This document shows positions 20,215 through 31,928 of a stretch of 50,940 bases of DNA, piece after piece. The stretch comes from Stemphylium vesicarium (Eukaryota; Ascomycota; Dothideomycetes; Pleosporales; Pleosporaceae). Position 1 is the stretch's first letter. Each line of letters opens with the position of its first letter. The stretch is from contig QXCR01000184.1 of assembly GCA_004380135.1 (NCBI GenBank), positions 1 to 50,940 on the forward strand, in the 5' to 3' direction. A program made the translations under genes and the position numbers. Under the pieces are notes generated by a model. That model ran no database searches, was not told the DNA's origin, and worked only from the letters and a program-made list of their open reading frames with translations.

Positions 20215-23200
20215 GCTGGCGGGCGCCGGCGTGGCTACGCGTTCAGTCGGAACCTGCTGGCCGGACCGCGGTAGCCAAGTATTGCTTGACGTCGCGCCGT
20301 CGGTTGGCAAGACGTGGGTCAAAACATGCACTGATGATGGGGCGTCTGGTCAAGATTCTTGCTTCACGCTTCACAGGCGGCTAGGCGTGCTGGAGACGAG
20401 TTGCGAGGGCTGACGGCGGCCAGATGAGGTGAATAGAGCTTGGGGGCCGCCGCATATCTAGCTTCGGTATATGTGTGCACGCACAAGAGGCGCTCAACGA
20501 GGGCAGGCCCGCAATGTGTCTCTTGCGGCGTAGATAGGAGGAGCGCCTGCCGGAACATGCGGCTGGGCCCTGTGGACTGTGGATGCCTTTTCTACATACG
20601 ATGCGCCCGGCCATGATCGACGACTATGCACAACACCAAGACTGCAATGTACGAGAGCAGCTACCGTCCGCTGCCAGTTGCTGCATCTACTGGCCATTCG
20701 GTCCCTACAGCCAGAGCCGACCGCCGCGGCGACCTTCCTCAATCTCCACTTGATACCCACTCTGTCCCGCCCAGGGCCAGGCGCGGCCTACCAGAATAAA
20801 TAGCATAAGCCGCCCGAGTCAGCCCTGTGTGTGCTAAATAGCCCTCATCTTGACCCGCGGTATAACACAACGATGCAGTCAGGCCTGTCACAATTCGCGC
20901 TGGCAGGTCCCGAGCCAACAGCACGCCCCGAGGCACTGCGGATACCTACCTCCATCGAGACGCTCCGGAGTACGTGAGTATACTGGGGCTACCTGGGTAC
21001 TATCGAGCGCCTGCAGCTCTACGCGACGTCCTCACCAGAGCCTCTAACCGCATCCTCGCTACCCTACTGTACTCCAAGGGCCACCTTCCACCCGTGGTCG
21101 TGTAGCGGGGTACACTACGAACGAGTGGGATTCTGCACAGCCCTCCCTAGTTAATCCACCTCTATCATCTGGCGCTGAATCTTGGATACTCTACAGCACC
21201 GCGTCAAGTGGGAACTTGTACCCAATCCTGTAGCATGTACAACACCGATCGCTCCTCCCGATTCGCCATGTTCCTGGCTGCTGTCATCTCCACTGCGGGT
21301 CACATGTCCTGTACCAAACTACAACACACATGCACACAGGAACTCCTCGCAGCCCACGTTTGGTGGGGCTCCCTGTTAGCTACATTTACCGGCAGTCGCG
21401 ACCCGCATGCTTACACTCAACGTCATCGTCTCACCTGGGCACTCTTCTGGGCACTCCACCTTGCCCATCGCTGGTCCGTCCTTCCGTCCCGTCTTCCGTG
21501 GCTGACCATGTGGCTGATGTCGTGGCTGATGCAAGCCAAGACGAAGACAGCCGCCGACCGAGATAACCAGATTCTGCTTCCCATCGAGCCCACATGACGG
21601 AAAATCCTTAGCGGAAATCGACACATAAAGAGCGGGCCTTAATAACACCCCATATAATGCCTCAGGAGCGGGGTCGCATGTCGGGGCCGCACCTATCTGT
21701 GCATCACATCACCACCACCTTAGATTTCAGCTAACCCAAACAGCCAAGCGAGGTACCAATGTGTGCGCCTTCAAGGTCTGCAGCGAGAACTTCGAATAGG
21801 AGGGAGAGGGGACCCCACGCTGGCCCGCCGACAAGACTTTGACCCGCACCATCAATCCACCCTCTGCACCATTAATCAATTAGACCTGCGACCAGCTAGT
21901 CGAATAGCATCGTTTACTGTGACACGAATCCGTTTGCAATCCAAACGCCTCACGCTACGAGTCCAGGGTCTGCCGTTCCCCGTGTACCACAAGGAATCGT
22001 ACTCCAAACCACTTGTACCGTAAGGGTACATGGGTTGCCCAACAAACCTTATGTCCGCGGCAGTAAAGCGGTGATTACGGAATCAGCCCATGCGAGTTTT
22101 CATTGACCGCGTTTGTCTAGAAAAAAGACTTGTTTCTTGAGCCGAGTTTGACATCCGAGGTCGACTTGGACAATTAGCGTGGGAACTTGAATTATCCTGT
22201 GCAGTTGGCCGTCACAGCTGCGGTATTCGATAACCTCGGAACCGCTCGGCTGTTTCCAGAGAGATCTCGGTGACATAATGGGCGTTTCAACCATCGAAAC
22301 GGCTAAACAATCGAAAAGGACACCATCCACGCAGCGGATGTCTGACGGTCCTGCCTGATTCGTTGGCGTCGTTGAGTGGAAACAAATCGAACGACAATTT
22401 CTCGAGCCTTCGGATACAGCAGGCAACTCGCAGAACCCCAATCCCAGCATGGATAGGTCAGAGTAGTTTCGAACGTCATACACTTATTTTTCACATGATC
22501 TGTACGGCTGTCCGCTACCTTGCCGAGAATACGATCTCATCGTGCATAACCTTCCTTTCTGGTTCTCGAATCATGCCAAGTACGTTCTATCTCTTCTTCC
22601 AGAAACATGGCAGGATGCAGAGAAGCGCCTATAGTCATAGCATCGCGGTCTCCACCGGGAATTATCAGAGTAATCGCCAACCCAATAATCGAATTCGTTT
22701 CAGCTGTGCAGAGCACAGCAACTGAGATGCAGAAAGCTCAAATAGCCGTTACCATGCGAGGCATTAATGTAATAAGCGAAGAAACCCAAGCCTGAAGGTC
22801 TCGTACTTGACACGGTACCGGAATGACGTTTAAGGACTTGCGGCGATCCAGGGCCGCTATAGCAACTCTACGGTGCTTCAGAATCGCGTTAAGATGTGTA
22901 CGTGGCCATGTGAGTGCGACAACATTTTGTAGAAAACAGAGTGACTCTTTACACAAGTCATGCTCCATGTACATGAACTCTTCAGTCAATTCTGTACCAC
23001 AGATGTAGAGAATGCGGAATACTACTACACGTAGGTGAATACTTTATCTCATACGCATCTTGTCTCCCCTTGGAAGATGAAGAGATGAGTAAAGAAAAAA
23101 AGATGAGAGAGATGGCCATTTTTTTCTTCTCTATAAAACCAATGGGGGTGGAAAATCATAAAGGTAACTTGACGTTTATACGTATTGCTATCATTTCTTG

Positions 23201-23630
23201 CGCGACATAATTACAGGTTCTGTCGCGCCCCAAGTCCCGTAGCTTACATGTAGTTTTTCCGTAATCTTGTTCTATATTTTACCTTTACCCTCTACACATC
23301 TGCTAATCCATAGCGAGGTAAATAGACGCAACTCTGTTCGCTAGGAAGACGTTGGATAATGCACAGTATACAGCAACGCCTTTCCACATTGTATCTCTAG
23401 TTCAGTGGGTATCCTTCCGCACACACACACAGAAACATCCTAATTCTCACCACGCAATCCTTCGTACAACGTCCTCCCCCTCCCCCTTCCACTTCCTCTA
23501 AATACCATTCCCGCAAAACAAATAAATACCAAATTCTATCCGAAAGCGCAGCTCAAACTCTTATATTATCTTCACTCTCACTCTCCCAACTAGACTCACT
23601 CTTCTCTCGCAACCTCTGACACCCTGGCAT

Positions 23631-23660
23631 ACACACGCACACGCACACGCACACGCACGC
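23631..23660. repeat. Microsatellite, ACGCAC units
   Basis: About five ACGCAC/ACACGC units in the 3' flank of the G-alpha gene. Confidence 0.85.
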
Positions 23661-24286
23661 CAATATATTTATATATAGATAAAGATACACAGCACAGGCA
23701 CCCATAAGCTTATCTTCATTCTCCACTATCCTTTCCTTACCCGCCTCCCCCTTCAGACTCCGCATTTGCAGCCCCTTCTTACGGGCCGATAAGGCACAAA
23801 CGCATGAATCAACCGGTACTCACAACCAAACTGTCGGGTTTCTCAACGGAAGAAAACGAAAAAATAAAACGGCCGTACGAAGCAAGGCAAGCGAAGGCGA
23901 GGATACGTGGGGTGAGCGGGTGAGCCCCTTGCTTAAATCTGGGGTAAAAGTGAAAAAAAGTCTATTCTTTGTCCTTTTGCTTTTGTTTTTTTCATCTGGC
24001 GTCATTTACCAGGGATCTAAGGAAGGGAAAACAGTGGGAAAGCGATGGGGTAGGAAAAGGAGCGAAAGCGAGAGCCAAGAGAAGAAAAGGAAAGTGTGTG
24101 TGTATATACGAAGCGCATCACCTATCCTGCTTTATTCCAAGTTAGTTTAGTTTCGCGCCCTGTTGATAAAACGCTATTAGCTGACAGCAGTACACGCACG
24201 ACTCTAGGTATTATACATTTCAGAAATGGATGATACAGCAGAAGAATAAGTAATAAATTTTATTTTCATCATTTGACTACATATCG

Positions 24287-24308
24287 CACACACACACACA
24301 CACACACA
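24287..24308. repeat. Microsatellite (CA)11
   Basis: Eleven uninterrupted CA units. Confidence 0.9.
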
Positions 24309-24540
24309 TACTTCTGTATACATACTTGGAAAAAAAAAAGTTGAAAAAAAGAAACCCTGCCAGATCGTAACGAAAGACATGGCACCAGTAATAGTTAGTA
24401 GTAAAGTAGTTAGAACCTGTAGTATTAGGAAGGAAAAAAAGAGGTTGCTTCTTTTAGGCAGCTGCTGTACACACTTTCTCTCTCACACACACACGACACA
24501 TGATGCGTCTCGTTCGCTGGCTGACATGATTATGAGAAAA

Positions 24541-24565
24541 GAAGAAGAAGAAGAAGAAGAAGAAG
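24541..24565. repeat. Microsatellite (GAA)8
   Basis: Eight GAA units plus one G, about 360 nt from the G-alpha stop codon. Confidence 0.9.
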
Positions 24566-24926
24566 TTTTCTTCGAGGCAGAAAAAACAAGAATAACGTGT
24601 TCCCATGCCTGCATCTCTTTTTCTCCCTCTTCTTCGTTTGCCCGCCCACCAGAGACATTTGTTTAAAGAGTAAAAAAAGAAAAGGAAAAAGAGAGAAATA
24701 AAGAGAGACCGCTTCGCTGGTAGTGTGATTCCATGGCCTCCCCTAGCCCGCCCGCAGGGTATCAAAGAGAGAGCGATCCGGGCCTAGAGCAAAAGCCATT
24801 TCTCTCGACGAAGAGAAGCGCAAGCATGCAAAGCAAAGTCCACAACGCCTGTGAACAACATGAGGCATACAACCCGTGATGCAAGATCAAGTTGGAAGAT
24901 GTTCGTTTACTCCGCCATTCTCGTGC

Positions 24927-26146
24927 TTATATCAAACCGCACAATCGCAGGTTCTCCTGAATTATAATGTCTGGGAAGCGTTAGTGTGCATCGTGATGAA
25001 GATGAGGAGAAAGACTTACCGTTTACTGCGGCCATGACGAAACGGATCTGCATCGTGTCGGTGGCGCAGGTGAAATGGGTGTAAATTTGCTTGGTCTCAT
25101 GTTGGTTCAGCGAGACGAAGCGGTTGAGGATGTAGTCGCAAGCAGCAGCGTAGTCTGGGCCGCCCTCGTAGTCGGGGAAGTAGTTCTTCATTGGGCTGAC
25201 GGGGAGCTTCTCCTTGAAGCGATCAATCTTGTTGAGGAACAGGATGATGGATGTCTTGACAAACCACCGCGAGTTGCAGATGGAGTCGAATAGTGTAAGG
25301 GCTTCTTGCATACGGTTGACCGTCTCGTCTTCGAACAGCAGTTGGTCGTACTCGGAGATGGCGACGAGGAAGAGGATGGTGGTGACATTCTCGAAGCAGT
25401 GTATCCACTTCTTTCGCTCAGATCGCTGACCACCGACATCGAACATGCGGTATGTGAGGTCGCCAATGATAAAGGTCGTCTCGGTGATACCCGTTGTCTT
25501 CACACGCGAGCGGAGGACATCTTGGTCGTTGGGGATGTAGTCGGGCGCCGCGATGCGGTCGATGGAGTCGAAGTAGCTAGGGGAGGTTAGCAGGGATGCG
25601 CGCGCGAAAAATGTCAGGGCAGGACTCACTATTTAGCCGAGTCGTTGAGCTGGTACTCGCGCGAGCGCTGGAAGCACTGCTGCACGCCCGCATCTTTCCA
25701 GAGGACCGAAATGGCGTTGCCAACCTCCGGTGGTAGGCTGTCGCCCTCAATCTGTGCGGGTTGCATGAAGATGGTCTGGACGTGGTACTCGGCGCGCTGG
25801 TCGTCAAGCGGCAGCTCGAGCGACTCCATGGCCTCGAGGATGACGCGCATTGACTGGACCGTGTTGCTGAAGATGATCTCCTTGAACGACTCGCGTTCGT
25901 CGCGCGAGTAGCCGCCCTCGTGTATGAGCTTCATCTGCTTCAGGATGGTCGACTTTCCGGATTCACCAGCTCCTGCGACTTGTTAGAGGGGGGCTGAGGC
26001 GGGCGACGGCGGACGGCGCAATACTGACCGAGAAGCAACATCTTGATCTCGTTGCGCTGCATCATCTTGTCGCGCTTGAGCTGGTTCTCAATCTCCTCGT
26101 TCCTCTGCTTGCCCTCCTTCTCTTCTGTACTCATTCCGCAACCCAT
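24927..26146 (-). CDS. Heterotrimeric G-protein alpha subunit, fungal group I
   Basis: GTPase that couples seven-helix receptors to cAMP and MAP-kinase signalling. In relatives, group I subunits (FadA, CPG-1, CGA1 type) control growth, sporulation and pathogenicity. Exons on the minus strand: 26146-26029, 25972-25630, 25576-25020 and 24970-24927 (1062 nt, 353 aa, exact family length). Lipidation signal MGCGMS (myristoyl Gly2, palmitoyl Cys3). G1 loop GAGESGKST at 40-48, switch I RSRVKTTGITET, switch II DVGGQRSERKKW, G4 NKID, and G5 TCAT. The final 44-nt exon gives DIIIQENLRLCGLI; the Cys four residues from the end, with the CGLI tail, is typical of the Gi-like group and is a pertussis-toxin-type site. 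The upstream 3.4 kb is gene-free, so its promoter may be long. No defect is seen. Confidence 0.97.
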
Positions 26147-29100
26147 GATGGTAATAGGGGACCGAGTCCGGGGGTGATTGTGATTATTAGGGTGAAGGGT
26201 AAGTAGCGATGTTCCGTCTCAGCCGGCCAATGCGGAAACCTGGGTGTGGGTGTCAACAGAAGCTCAATGGCAGGCAGGCAGGCAGGCAGGCAGATGCGCA
26301 GCGACGACGTGAAGAAGCTGGGCGTGGGTGGACAGGAGAGGCGCTGTGCTGTGTTGCTTGTCGTCGTCGGTGGCGCTTGGCTGAGGGTGTGGTGCGAGAC
26401 TGGCTGCGGCGGGAGAGGGCGGCGCAATGGGCAGGCACAACAATAATAATGCGCGAGAGGAGGCTCACCTGTTATTACAAAGTCTACCTCAATGGCAGGA
26501 GCGAGTGTGTTATTGTGTTGGTGGTCGGAGGTAGAAGGGGTGAAAGGACGGAGAGGGAGTGTCAAGGGATGGCTGGCGTATGGAAAGACGACGAGGCTCG
26601 CTTCGCTCCGAGGTCTCAGGGTTGGTGCAAGCTGCAAGGTCGGCTCGGGGGTGGATCGGCTGGGGGGTGGTGGGAGAGGACGAGGACGAAGACGAGGAGG
26701 ACGACGGGCTGCACTTTCACACACACTTTTGCGGCCGGGGGTTTTGCACTGCAGCGAATGGACAATTGTATGCCGGCAAGTGCTTCGACGGTTGGGAGAA
26801 GCAAAGAACGAGAGGCAACTATGAAGAAGGCTTGAAGAAGGCCGCGAAAGGAGACGCGCTTGTCCCAGGAGCGCAGGAGCGGCGCAGAGCCTAGTTGGCT
26901 GGGGTCCGGGCCACTCTGCTGTTGCACCACACAACCAAACCCTCCGACACCTGTCTGTCTTTGCGACCGCTAGTACTAGAAGGACACTGCTTGCCGATTC
27001 CCCTCCAGCTAGGCCATGCACGCGACGCGCCTCGTCCTCCAGGTAAGAAGTCAATTCACGAGCCCTGGGAGCCTGGACAGAGACATCCCCGCCTGAACAG
27101 TTCACCCGCGCCTACGGGTTCCGCTCGCTCACTCGTTCGCTCACTCGCCCGCTCTCACCGTAACTCGTGCTTAGAAATAGGCCCCAGAGTCCCAGACACA
27201 GCAGCCTCTGATCGCTGCACATCGCCAGCCTCTCGCAGCGCGCCCTGGTGTCGCCCCCCTTGGGCGCCGCCCCCCCCAAAGCCTGTAGCACCTGTTCGAC
27301 ATGGAAGCGCTGTCGAGCCCTCCGCCAGATGCGACTCCCGAAATCCCGTCCCGCCCAAGTTCTGACTAGCTGCGCTTCTAGAAGGTTTGTGGAAAATGAA
27401 GGCCCCATCCAAAGAAGAGGGCCTGACGCTCGGAGCCGCAGCAGCCCCCAGGCACGGCTGGAAACCTTGTTACCGAGCTGCTGCTGCTGCTCTCTACCTC
27501 CAACGCCTTGCGTCTTGCATCTGCAGCCCACCTCCCAGCCTGACACAACGTCGTTTTTGCATGCTGTTGTTCTACCCTCGTCAGCAGCCAGTGGCCGCGG
27601 TGATGCGCAGAAAAAGTTTCGTGCCACGACGGATGCCGCCCACTCGATTCATGCGCGCTGCTCGCTTAGACCGAAGCCGCGACTGGGGGGGAAGGGGGGG
27701 GGGGCTATTGGCTTCAGCGCCGCTTCGGGCTAGCTCGGCAGAACGCGAACAGTCGCCAAACCTCCGTCGCATCGCGTCCTCATCTCCCCGACTCGTGCAC
27801 TCGCCAGCCAATCACGTCGCCGCCGGAGCTTTGATTTTCCCAAGTATCTTCGTTCTGCTGCCGTTGAAGCAAGCGATGCGCGCTATCGTCATGCTGCCTC
27901 ATCAGTGGCTGGATGTTGCAATTGTGCCTGGTCCGGGGTGCTGATCTGCGCTTTATGAACGCGTAGTGCTACCGTCATAACCATTTCATCTACCTCTTGC
28001 TTCGATTCCGATTCTGGTTCTCTGCGCAATCTCGAACACGTTGTAGAATCGCTAGCCCAATCGGCAAACGTGCATAGTTTCTCAACAAACTTGCAAGTCG
28101 CACTGCCCCGAACCATTCCGTATCGTCCCCCAGGATGATGCATTCAAAGTCGCGGCTGCTGTCTCAACCCCTTCGCAGGCCTCTTGACTCAGACGCGCGG
28201 GACGATCCACGAACGACACGTGGGAGCCATGGCCATCTGTGAGTGTCGGTGAAAAGGGGGGATGGTTTGCACGCTACCGCAGAACCACACTACCATCATG
28301 ACGATGCTAACACTACCACTAGCTTTCGTCATCGCGTTCCAGTAGGGGATGGCTTCAGTTCGTGTACGATCGATCACCCGTGCTTCGATTTGCGTTGGAA
28401 GAGAGGGAGAGCCGATATAAGGCCGCGAACGCCTCCAGCCTATTTGAATACAAACACCACGACCCCCTACCGTGATACGTTGATTGTTTTTTGCTTGCTT
28501 GCGCTGGGTTGGTCCTGGCCCTGCCGAACCTTGGTTTCTTTCATACTGACAGAGCTCCACTAACTTACGCAGTATTCAGCGAAGCTCCGACGGCCATATC
28601 CCGACTTGTAAAACCCTTCCGCGAATTAGCCCACGACCCTGCAGCCTGTGGAGCTTCTCGCTGTACCGCGACAACTCCTTCATTTGCCTATTGCTCAGGC
28701 ATTGCTGTGATCTAATCGCAGACTGGACTTCTCCGCATGACCTGCTGGACCCGTATGAAGCTTGGGAGACCGGCACTTGGACTGGACATCTCGACGTGTC
28801 TGATTCACCATTCCCCTTGCCTTGCGCAATTCATCCGGTGAGGCTGACCATGTCAGAACAGCAGTATGTCGATTGCAATTTCTAGTCATATACCCGCAAT
28901 CAGGCGACCATGTACGGTAAGCCGTCGAGCATCGCGTCATGTATGAACCTGCCAGCGCAATGCGAGCCATGTACATGTACCAGTAACGCAAAACATTGCA
29001 TAGCCACTGGCGCTGCACTGCAGTGTATTTTCGTCGTGCGCAATGCGCGTAGGCCAAGACTCTCTTTTGGTGTTCTGCGTGAGGATTACACACAAGTCGT

Positions 29101-29579
29101 GCAACTACTGGCTGACGTGGTAGCCTAGCTCCATCCCCAGCGCTTAGCTCACGCTGCCAGCGCCTAGAATAGCATCTTTGCATCACCACATCGTGCAACC
29201 GACGTCTTTTCAGTCAATCAATCTCTACCGTTTCTACGAGCGCTTACCATGGGTCTCAACGGCCTCGAAAAGCCACTAACGTCGCGCCTCAGCGGTTGCC
29301 CAGGCACGGCTTCAACATGGCGGCTGGCAAACATGCCAATACATATTGTCAGCCTACCATCCCCCGCTTGCTTCCACTTGGATACATCAACAAAACTTCA
29401 TGAGGCGGAGGGCGCGTTACGAATTTCCTTGAGTTCTTCTCCTTCAATTTCCTTGTTCATTTCGCTGCTGGTTCAGCGCTTCCTTGCATCTGCCTCCATG
29501 TCTACATCTCTTAGTGAGTACTATTGTTTACATGCACTTTAAACAATGTAGCTTACGTTGGTGCAGATACTGTACAACT
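26147..29579. other. Gene-free 3.4 kb between divergent genes
   Basis: Promoter and leader space of the G-alpha gene (minus) and of the CFEM-like gene (plus). From 26.15 to 27.9 kb it is GC-rich, with long overlapping chance frames on both strands, including a Pro/Ser-rich 324-codon minus frame abutting the G-alpha ATG. It includes a GGCA microsatellite and G-runs near 27.69 kb. I found no splice pattern or domain that supports a gene. Confidence 0.5.
26269..26293. repeat. Microsatellite (GGCA)6
   Basis: Six GGCA units about 125 nt upstream of the G-alpha start codon, so likely inside its leader or core promoter. Confidence 0.85.
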
Positions 29580-31928
29580 ATGCTTTTGAGCCATTTGAAA
29601 GGGCTATGGATATCATCAGTCTTCGTAATATTAGCTTCGCCACTACAGGCAGCTCCTACTGTCACTTCCACCCCGCAGCCACTTCCACAGGCACTTCAAC
29701 AAAACGTACCCTCTTGTGCACAATCATGTCTTCGGGCTTCGCTGGGCGAAAGATTTCCCGTTGCATGTTCTGGCCAAGAAAGTCTCCATTGTCTTTGCTC
29801 TCGTTATAGCACGGTGGGAGAGTCACTTGGCGAAGTGGCTCTGGGTTGCATCTACCTATCTTGTTCTATCGAGGACAACAAGGAATCCCTCAATTCGGCT
29901 TATGGGATTTGTCTGGGACAAAAGGACGCGGTCATGCCGACCAAGAGTGCTCTTACCTACGTCGTGACCAGCGCCACTCGTACAGCGACGCCGTCTTCGA
30001 TGCAATCGGTAGCTACGACGACCCCTACCATCACATCGAACCTACAGACGCAAACAAGTTCGACTCCATCTGCTTTTGTGGACACCATCTCCTCGTTCCC
30101 GGCGCCTACTTCCTCAGCTGCGCCAACATCGGCTCCAGTCGCCACGGCAGCAGAAGACAAGCCAAGGATGACACCCGCACAGATTGCCGGGCTATCGGTG
30201 GCTGCAGTAGCGGCGTTCGTCCTGGCCATTGGCCTCATGGCTTTGAGCATTTGGCTGAGAAGGCGGAGAGAGCGAAGGAACACCCTTCTTCCCGACGAGA
30301 AAGGTCGGAGACCCGGAGAGAATCCACTTTCGACACGATTCTCTCGTTATGTTCCTGTTGAGAGTGACCCTGAGCCAACGAGGCAATTTCCCGCAATACC
30401 AGTACCGGCATTTCGCAGGGGGAGAAGCCAAAGAGCGGCCCGTCCGGTGCAGCGTCTTGGTGTGGGCACTTCCAACAGCTCGTCCAACTCTTCGCTACCC
30501 CTCGATCAGATAGGCGTGGCTATCAGTGCAGAGCTGGATGGAAAACCTCTGGTACCCAAGAAAACCACCGAAGCCACCACCCAACAGCAAAAGCTCAGCA
30601 ACAAACGAGGCAGTAACTCTTTCCGACCTGTCAGTACGATGACACAAGAGACTGTTTTCGAAGAAGACGAGCTCCCACCGCACCGCAGATCTTCGGTACT
30701 GCTGCCAACCCCTCCAGTTCCAATCCCACCGATTCGCGCGTTGCAGCCCTCAAGGACGCCACCGAAGCTCAATAATAACGCCCTTCAAGGAAGCCAGCGG
30801 TCTGAATTATCTCTTAATATTCCAGTTCGCCATGAAAGGCCTCAGCCAAAACGAATCATCCCCACCGAAATGCCCTCCAATGGTTCGTCGCAGCCTCCAC
30901 AACCCGTAACACGTCCTCGCCTGGCGCCACCCTTCCAGATGAACTCTACTGCCACATCGTACGAGTCCAAAGCTACCACTGCCAGCTCACGCGATGCAAG
31001 CACATCTGGAGATATTATCGATTACTACTTTTCCAACCACCAAAGCCGGGAAACCACACCAAAAGCCAGTCCTGCATACATCATTCGCCCGAAAGAGTCC
31101 CCGAAAGCAATGCAGATCAACCCCAAGAAATCTCAGAGCACGCTTTCTCGCACTACAATCCGAACCTCGACGAACCATCGCGATTCAGCCTCCAGTCAGA
31201 CATCTTTCGAGACCTCTGACGCCAACGACCCAACACCTGAGGACGAGGATGACGAGAAGCAGCTCTCGGACGATAGCAGCAGTAATAAGCAGCAGTTGTC
31301 GCCTGTAGCAGAATCTCCCATCTCCAAACTACGCTATCCCAAGGTGCCGCGCGCCTCGAACCAGATGGTAGCGCGCAGTCCCAGAAGCCCACAGCTGCGC
31401 GATTTCCGTAGTCCACCACCGCGAGATTTCAAAAGTCCACCGCCACGCGACTTCAGAAGCCCACACCGAGCGCCAGACGCATCATCGCTTCTTCAAAAGC
31501 GCAACAATGCTCTTCCCCCACTGCTCCTTGAATCACGACCAAGACTCGAAAGCCCCCATCGAGATCCCTTTACCTCTCCACCGCGCGTCACCAGCCCACC
31601 GCGCAGAGCCCGCTCCCACATGCGCAGCAACAGCACAGAATCCTGGAACACCACACCTGCCTCTAAAAAGGGCATCGACAGGAAGAGTCGCGTGCAGAGC
31701 GGGGCGTGGGGTAAAAGCCCCGTCATGTACGAAGAGGACGTTGTTCGGCCTCTGAATGTACGGAGAAAGAGGGACGAGATGACTGAATTGAATATCGGGA
31801 GAGATGTTGATGTTGACTACGAGAACGATGGGTTGAAGAGTCCCCTGTGGATTCCTAGGCTCACTCCAAGGAAGAAGGGAGAGGACATGTTCTTGGAGGT
31901 TGGGTGGGGTGATGGTGTTGGAAGGTGA
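29580..31928 (+). CDS. CFEM-like single-pass membrane protein with long cytoplasmic tail
   Basis: A single exon, 782 aa from ATG 29580; this ATG was preferred because it opens directly onto a signal peptide (MLLSHLKGLWISSVFVILAS, cleavage near AA-PTV). Eight cysteines follow at 46, 50, 63, 71, 73, 90, 95 and 111 in CFEM order, including the CLC pair. The Asp usually found three residues before that pair is Ser. Next come a Ser/Thr-rich stalk (about 115-195), one membrane helix (about 202-226) with a stop-transfer RRRRERR, and an intracellular tail of about 550 residues rich in Ser, Pro and Arg. The tail carries three near-identical RDF[RK]SP repeats (31397-31470). The layout suggests a cell-surface sensor or wall-anchored receptor; no ligand can be named. 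A 29484 in-frame ATG upstream would spoil the signal peptide. Confidence 0.8.
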   Translation: MLLSHLKGLWISSVFVILASPLQAAPTVTSTPQPLPQALQQNVPSCAQSCLRASLGERFPVACSGQESLHCLCSRYSTVGESLGEVALGCIYLSCSIEDNKESLNSAYGICLGQKDAVMPTKSALTYVVTSATRTATPSSMQSVATTTPTITSNLQTQTSSTPSAFVDTISSFPAPTSSAAPTSAPVATAAEDKPRMTPAQIAGLSVAAVAAFVLAIGLMALSIWLRRRRERRNTLLPDEKGRRPGENPLSTRFSRYVPVESDPEPTRQFPAIPVPAFRRGRSQRAARPVQRLGVGTSNSSSNSSLPLDQIGVAISAELDGKPLVPKKTTEATTQQQKLSNKRGSNSFRPVSTMTQETVFEEDELPPHRRSSVLLPTPPVPIPPIRALQPSRTPPKLNNNALQGSQRSELSLNIPVRHERPQPKRIIPTEMPSNGSSQPPQPVTRPRLAPPFQMNSTATSYESKATTASSRDASTSGDIIDYYFSNHQSRETTPKASPAYIIRPKESPKAMQINPKKSQSTLSRTTIRTSTNHRDSASSQTSFETSDANDPTPEDEDDEKQLSDDSSSNKQQLSPVAESPISKLRYPKVPRASNQMVARSPRSPQLRDFRSPPPRDFKSPPPRDFRSPHRAPDASSLLQKRNNALPPLLLESRPRLESPHRDPFTSPPRVTSPPRRARSHMRSNSTESWNTTPASKKGIDRKSRVQSGAWGKSPVMYEEDVVRPLNVRRKRDEMTELNIGRDVDVDYENDGLKSPLWIPRLTPRKKGEDMFLEVGWGDGVGR

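Larger units (their letters stand above)
20215..24926. other. Gene-poor 4.7 kb
   Basis: No supportable gene. The left end is the PSD2 promoter; the right 1.5-2 kb is probably the long 3' untranslated region and flank of the G-alpha gene. Frames of up to 129 codons exist near 21.2 kb and 22.1-22.5 kb, but none has a start context, splice pattern or motif I can defend. The base composition falls from GC-rich (20.2-21.9 kb) to AT-rich (22.5-24.7 kb), and several simple repeats occur between 23.6 and 24.6 kb. Confidence 0.5.

Noticed and set aside
20965..21105. Reverse-transcriptase-like LGLPGYYR in the 21-kb gap
   Set aside because: Only a short resemblance to the LGxxGYYR motif. No catalytic or RNase H segment and no terminal repeats are nearby.
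21208..21597. 129-codon plus frame near 21.2 kb
   Set aside because: Composition is random, there is no motif, and other frames overlap it.
26131..27105. 324-codon Pro/Ser-rich minus frame abutting the G-alpha gene
   Set aside because: It overlaps the G-alpha start region in another frame, has no domain, and other open frames overlap it on both strands. GC-rich DNA without stops explains it.
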